A stretch of 64,000 nucleotides of DNA from Siphonodentalium dalli (Eukaryota > Mollusca > Scaphopoda > Gadilida > Siphonodentaliidae). Both the position numbers and the translations under genes were made by a program. The notes below the pieces were generated by a model. That model was given only the letters and a program-made list of their open reading frames with translations, made no database searches and was not told the origin of the DNA. The stretch is taken from contig CP136061.1 of the NCBI GenBank assembly GCA_032622095.1, positions 258,760,077 to 258,824,076 on the forward strand. The letters run 5' to 3'. Shown piece by piece: positions 61,086-64,000 of this stretch. Within the stretch, counting starts at the first letter, position 1. Each line of letters opens with the position of its first letter.

Positions 61086-61206
61086 CGAGTCCTGGAACGA
61101 CGAAGTTAAGTATACAGCATATCACAGCTAACGGCATAGGCATCGCAGGGACGGCTAGGCGCTCATCCTTTCCGCGCGCCCCTCCTTGTCCGGTACCAGA
61201 CCCCAT
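61086..61206 (-). CDS. Spec3/stum-family membrane protein, exon 1 (start)
   Basis: Encodes residues 1-40 plus the first base of codon 41. The start ATG at 61204-61206 has a good context (AAACATGG). A Gly-rich, charged N-terminus (1-19) leads into the first hydrophobic segment beginning at Pro20 (AMPMPLAVICCILNFVVPGL), the most characteristic block of the Spec3/stum family. The donor is CTCG|GTACGT at 61085. Joined to exon 2 it restores PGLGT without a frame change. Total protein is 246 residues, longer than vertebrate STUM (about 140) because of the repetitive tail. No signal peptide is apparent; two membrane passes are predicted. The gene spans 16.7 kb. Confidence 0.9.
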
Positions 61207-61263
61207 GTTTCTAGCGAGCGGTTATCAGGTCGTGGTATTGGGTTTTTAAAATTGTCTGTGGGT

Positions 61264-61276
61264 GTATATTTATATG
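61264..61276 (-). promoter_or_regulatory. Possible TATA element of the Spec3/stum-family gene
   Basis: On the minus strand TATAAATATA lies about 60 bases before the start codon, and a CCAAT pentamer sits about 20 bases further upstream (opposite strand, near 61286). Spacing would place transcription start near 61240. AT-rich background makes chance occurrence possible. Confidence 0.3.
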
Positions 61277-61299
61277 AAGGTAACACCAATAACCAGTCA

Positions 61300-61985
61300 G
61301 TTTAACCAGAACCTGATCCGTAGAATAAATCCGTTACACATCCTCATGCACAGTTCAGTCATATAGTCATGTGAGTTCTGGTGTCAACTGTAGGCGAAAA
61401 GTCGTCGTCACACACACCCAAAACTCCCAACTCAAATTTGGAATATTTAATTCGGTATCACACTTTGTTAAACAGTTGTCAGTTCGCTTCATGTACACGC
61501 GACTTATCCTCCCAAAATATCATAACAAACCATTCAGTAATATCCCTTTCTCCATGGCGAATGTAGCGAGTATTGTTTACACCAACAGCGAGAAATGTCA
61601 TCCATTATTGATTCTATATATAACGTTGTAGTGCAGCTATCCGGGTGTGTGGTAATTCAATGGCACATATTTACTATACAGTGCTCTCCAGAACACCATG
61701 CGTTGTTCACTCTTCCTGTATCTGTATATGTTGATATTTCAGTGCAGGGAACTTATAGACGCGCTGCGGCACTGGTTCATGTGCTACCACGGCCGAGTAA
61801 CATTATTAACTCTGTGGTGACTCCAGTAGCGTTCCTTAACGTGCTTAACGTGCACACACCAAGTCACGGGTACACGAGTCAGCCATTAATATCCAGATCG
61901 GACAGCATACTCCACCCACGACAACATACATGTACCTGGATACATGTTACAATGGTGGAGGGGGGGGGGTCAGCATTTTGCATTC
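61300..61985. other. Upstream region of the Spec3/stum-family gene
   Basis: No repeat recognised apart from a G run at 61961-61969. Open frames up to 135 codons (61595-62002) have no domain features. Confidence 0.4.
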
Positions 61986-61989
61986 GGGT

Positions 61990-62165
61990 CTTTGTCCAAT
62001 GATCTCGAATGAGACTATATTCAGTCTGACATACTTGGTGTCTGACCGAGTTCTGATACCCTGCCCACGTTTCGATCCCCGGTCCGCTAGCACGATAGAC
62101 CAGTACGCTACCTCTCGGCTGCCGACTTCCCTATATAACACCTGGTCAAGTGGTTCTGCTAGTTT
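61990..62165 (-). mobile_element. tRNA-derived SINE candidate
   Basis: On the minus strand, GTCGGCAGCCGAGAGGTAGC (from about 62126) carries an A-box-like GAGGTAGCGTACTGGTCT, followed about 35 bases later by a B-box-like GGGGATCGAAACG (62068-62080). The spacing fits a tRNA-like head. It does not fold as an intact tRNA by eye, and the tail is not defined. Confidence 0.45.
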
Positions 62166-62359
62166 GATATGATGGTGATATTTCCTGCTGATGCTGGTAG
62201 GCCAAACTGATGTTGTTAAGAAATTGTACCATTATTTGTCATTTTCGCGGTGTTTGGACGAATGAAAGATAAGCCAGTTTCTCTATAAAATATACAAGAA
62301 CATATATACTTATCTAAATATTTAAACAATGGCCGGTCTGGTATCGGCATTATAAATTA

Positions 62360-63340
62360 CTAGCAGGGTTACCCGGTGTTGCCCAGGTTAAAGTGGTGTG
62401 GTGGAAAACTCCATTTTTGGGGAAATATTATGGGAATAGAGAGTACTCTTGCTAAAATTAGTTACTATCCCAGGAATAAAAGGAGTAGTATAATCAGCAT
62501 GTCCGTATGTCCGTTGTCCATCAAGGTCATCCGGATCATAACTTCAACATTATTGCATGAATCAGAATTCCATGTGTTTCGTATGTAGTTGGTATTTAAG
62601 AACGCATATGTCGAAATCAAATTTGTCAAGGTCCGCTGATTTTAAACGGAGTTAAGCCCCGTTTTCGATTGAGAAAACGGCAGTTGTTTGGATTTTCCAG
62701 ATGATAACTTGAGCAATATTCAACATATTTTGTTTACATTTGTCACGTTGATCACATTTGAAGCACAGGTGCAAGTTATATTTTGATTGTAGCCACTTGA
62801 TTGTTGACGGAGTTATCAGTCGGATTTATGCCTTTTGTTCAATTTAAAAATCAAAAAATTTGGGTTGTCTGGATGATAACTTGATCAATCGTTTTTTTAT
62901 ATCCTGTATGCAATCACACCTGAAAAGACTCAATCATGTCAAGTTAGAATTCGGTGATGGTTCGTTGATTATAATTTTAGTGTTTCTAAATGACAACGTG
63001 ATCAAACTTGAATCTCATGCTATTTGGTGTGCAGTCTACCTTTGAAAACACACTGGTCATCGTCAAGTTGGAATCAATTTGTTATCGGAATTTGATTTCT
63101 TTGTCATTAAATGAAGCCAAAGCACAAAAAAGCCACCTCTTTTAAGCAGACGTGGGATCAGCGACCTTTTTAGTTTCATAAATGTTATACCCAAATGGGC
63201 AACACACGACGTCATTCTTATACATGCAGGGACTATTTAATATGCAGTGACAAAAATTGGCAGACCATTACAAGACGTCATTTCCATACATGGATTATAA
63301 TCAGTGGCTCACCTTGTCGGAAGTTTGCCATTTCGACGCA
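62360..63340 (-). mobile_element. Helitron-like 3' end and body, minus strand
   Basis: ACTAGCAGGGTTACCCGGTG followed by TTGCCCAGGTTAA matches the 3' end of the element at 17338. Shared blocks continue (GGGAATAGAGAGTACTCTTG; TCAGTGGCTCACCTTGTC). Two repeats with GATGATAACTTGA occur at about 62700 and 62872. The 5' end was not located. Confidence 0.5.
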
Positions 63341-64000
63341 TGGGTACTCGCATGTTCTATGTTCACATGCTCATCCCGCGTCAATTAATGTAACCAGAGC
63401 GGACCATTCAAATTCAAATGAGAAGCCGTTCAAAATCGTGCCATCTCCACAAATGACAAGTTCGTTAATATACGAAAGTGTTCAGTTTTTGGCCAATTAA
63501 ATTCCGCCAATGAGACGTGCGATTATCAAATCAACATTGGAAATCCGCTTTTTCTTGTAATCAGGTATTTTGCGATGAAATTTCATTGTTCTCCTTAATA
63601 ACGACAACTGAATTACGCGAAATTGTAAACAAACAGCCATCCATTCGTCCCGCAAAATCATCGATAAGCAATCGAGGCAATGTTGAAACGAAATTAAGGC
63701 AATACCTGCGCCCAGCAAGTGTATTGGGTGTGAGCTATATCCGCAAGTGCGTGGTATTACCAACCCGGAAGGTATCACCGAATCGGACTGAATTGGAAGT
63801 CATTTTCATATAGGAATACGCGTGTTTCTCATCGTAAAACAGACGATGGGTAACATGCGTTCGTCCACACGAAGCAGGAGTGTCTACCTACCCGATGTCA
63901 GTATGTTCTCTCAGATCAAACCATTTACCATTTTTAGGGAATTATTTCAATAGTATTTTTGCTTTTGCTTACTAAAATTTTCGAGAACATCATTCCACTG
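63341..64000. other. Unannotated right edge
   Basis: Open frames of 93 to 101 codons on both strands overlap each other and lack recognisable features. No repeat seen. Confidence 0.4.

Noticed and set aside
61595-62002. 135-codon open frame upstream of the Spec3/stum-family gene
   Set aside because: No recognisable domain, ends in a G run, and overlaps frames on other phases.
62055-62130. Functional tRNA gene
   Set aside because: A- and B-box-like words are present, but I could not form a complete cloverleaf by eye; a SINE head is more likely.

Overview
The window reads as non-coding, repeat-dominated nuclear DNA from a marine-type invertebrate, most likely a lophotrochozoan such as a mollusc (inference). 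It is AT-rich, has spliced rather than operon-like coding sequence, and is full of foldback MITEs, Helitron-like elements and satellites. No bacterial gene organisation, rRNA gene or CRISPR array is visible. The organism cannot be named from the sequence alone.

One host gene is well supported. It is a three-exon gene on the minus strand (exon 1 at 61086-61206, exon 2 at 46059-46244, exon 3 at 44479-44912) encoding a 246-residue two-pass membrane protein of the Spec3/stum family with a Pro/Gln/Gly/Tyr-rich tail. Both introns have GT-AG ends and the reading frame is kept across both junctions. Intron 1 is 14.8 kb and holds a 4.7-kb satellite of 163-bp monomers, several MITEs and a 3-kb terminal-inverted-repeat element.

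Layout: 1-1.75 kb holds two minisatellites (45-bp and 66-bp units). 1.87-5.2 kb is a 3.33-kb insertion with GGGCCC-type inverted ends that contains a second element, which contains a third. Its empty site survives in a paralogous segment at 15.4-16.5 kb. 5.2-6.5 kb is the continuation of that paralogous segment. 7.8-9.9 kb is an AT-rich diverged repeat block. 12.4-15.43 kb is a broken non-LTR retrotransposon whose endonuclease region is deleted. 16.5-17.2 kb is a 32-bp minisatellite. 17.3-20.15 kb is a minus-strand Helitron-like element with internal 146-bp repeats. 21.7-22.3 kb is another Helitron-like element.

The largest structure is at 25.17-39.76 kb: fourteen Helitron-like monomers joined head to tail (CTAG|TC junctions) and ordered in a higher-order pattern A-B-D-C with a period of about 4.5-4.8 kb. 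40-44.3 kb contains foldback MITEs and a solitary Helitron-like element just downstream of the Spec3/stum gene. 44.5-61.2 kb is that gene and its introns. 61.3-64 kb holds its putative promoter, a tRNA-derived SINE candidate and another Helitron-like 3' end.

The most unusual signal is a 69-bp near-perfect hairpin. It occurs seven times at exactly that length, usually as a pair around an AT-rich spacer, inside MITEs that have three different outer ends. Two shorter diverged relatives lie in the paralogous segments near 5.6 and 15.9 kb.
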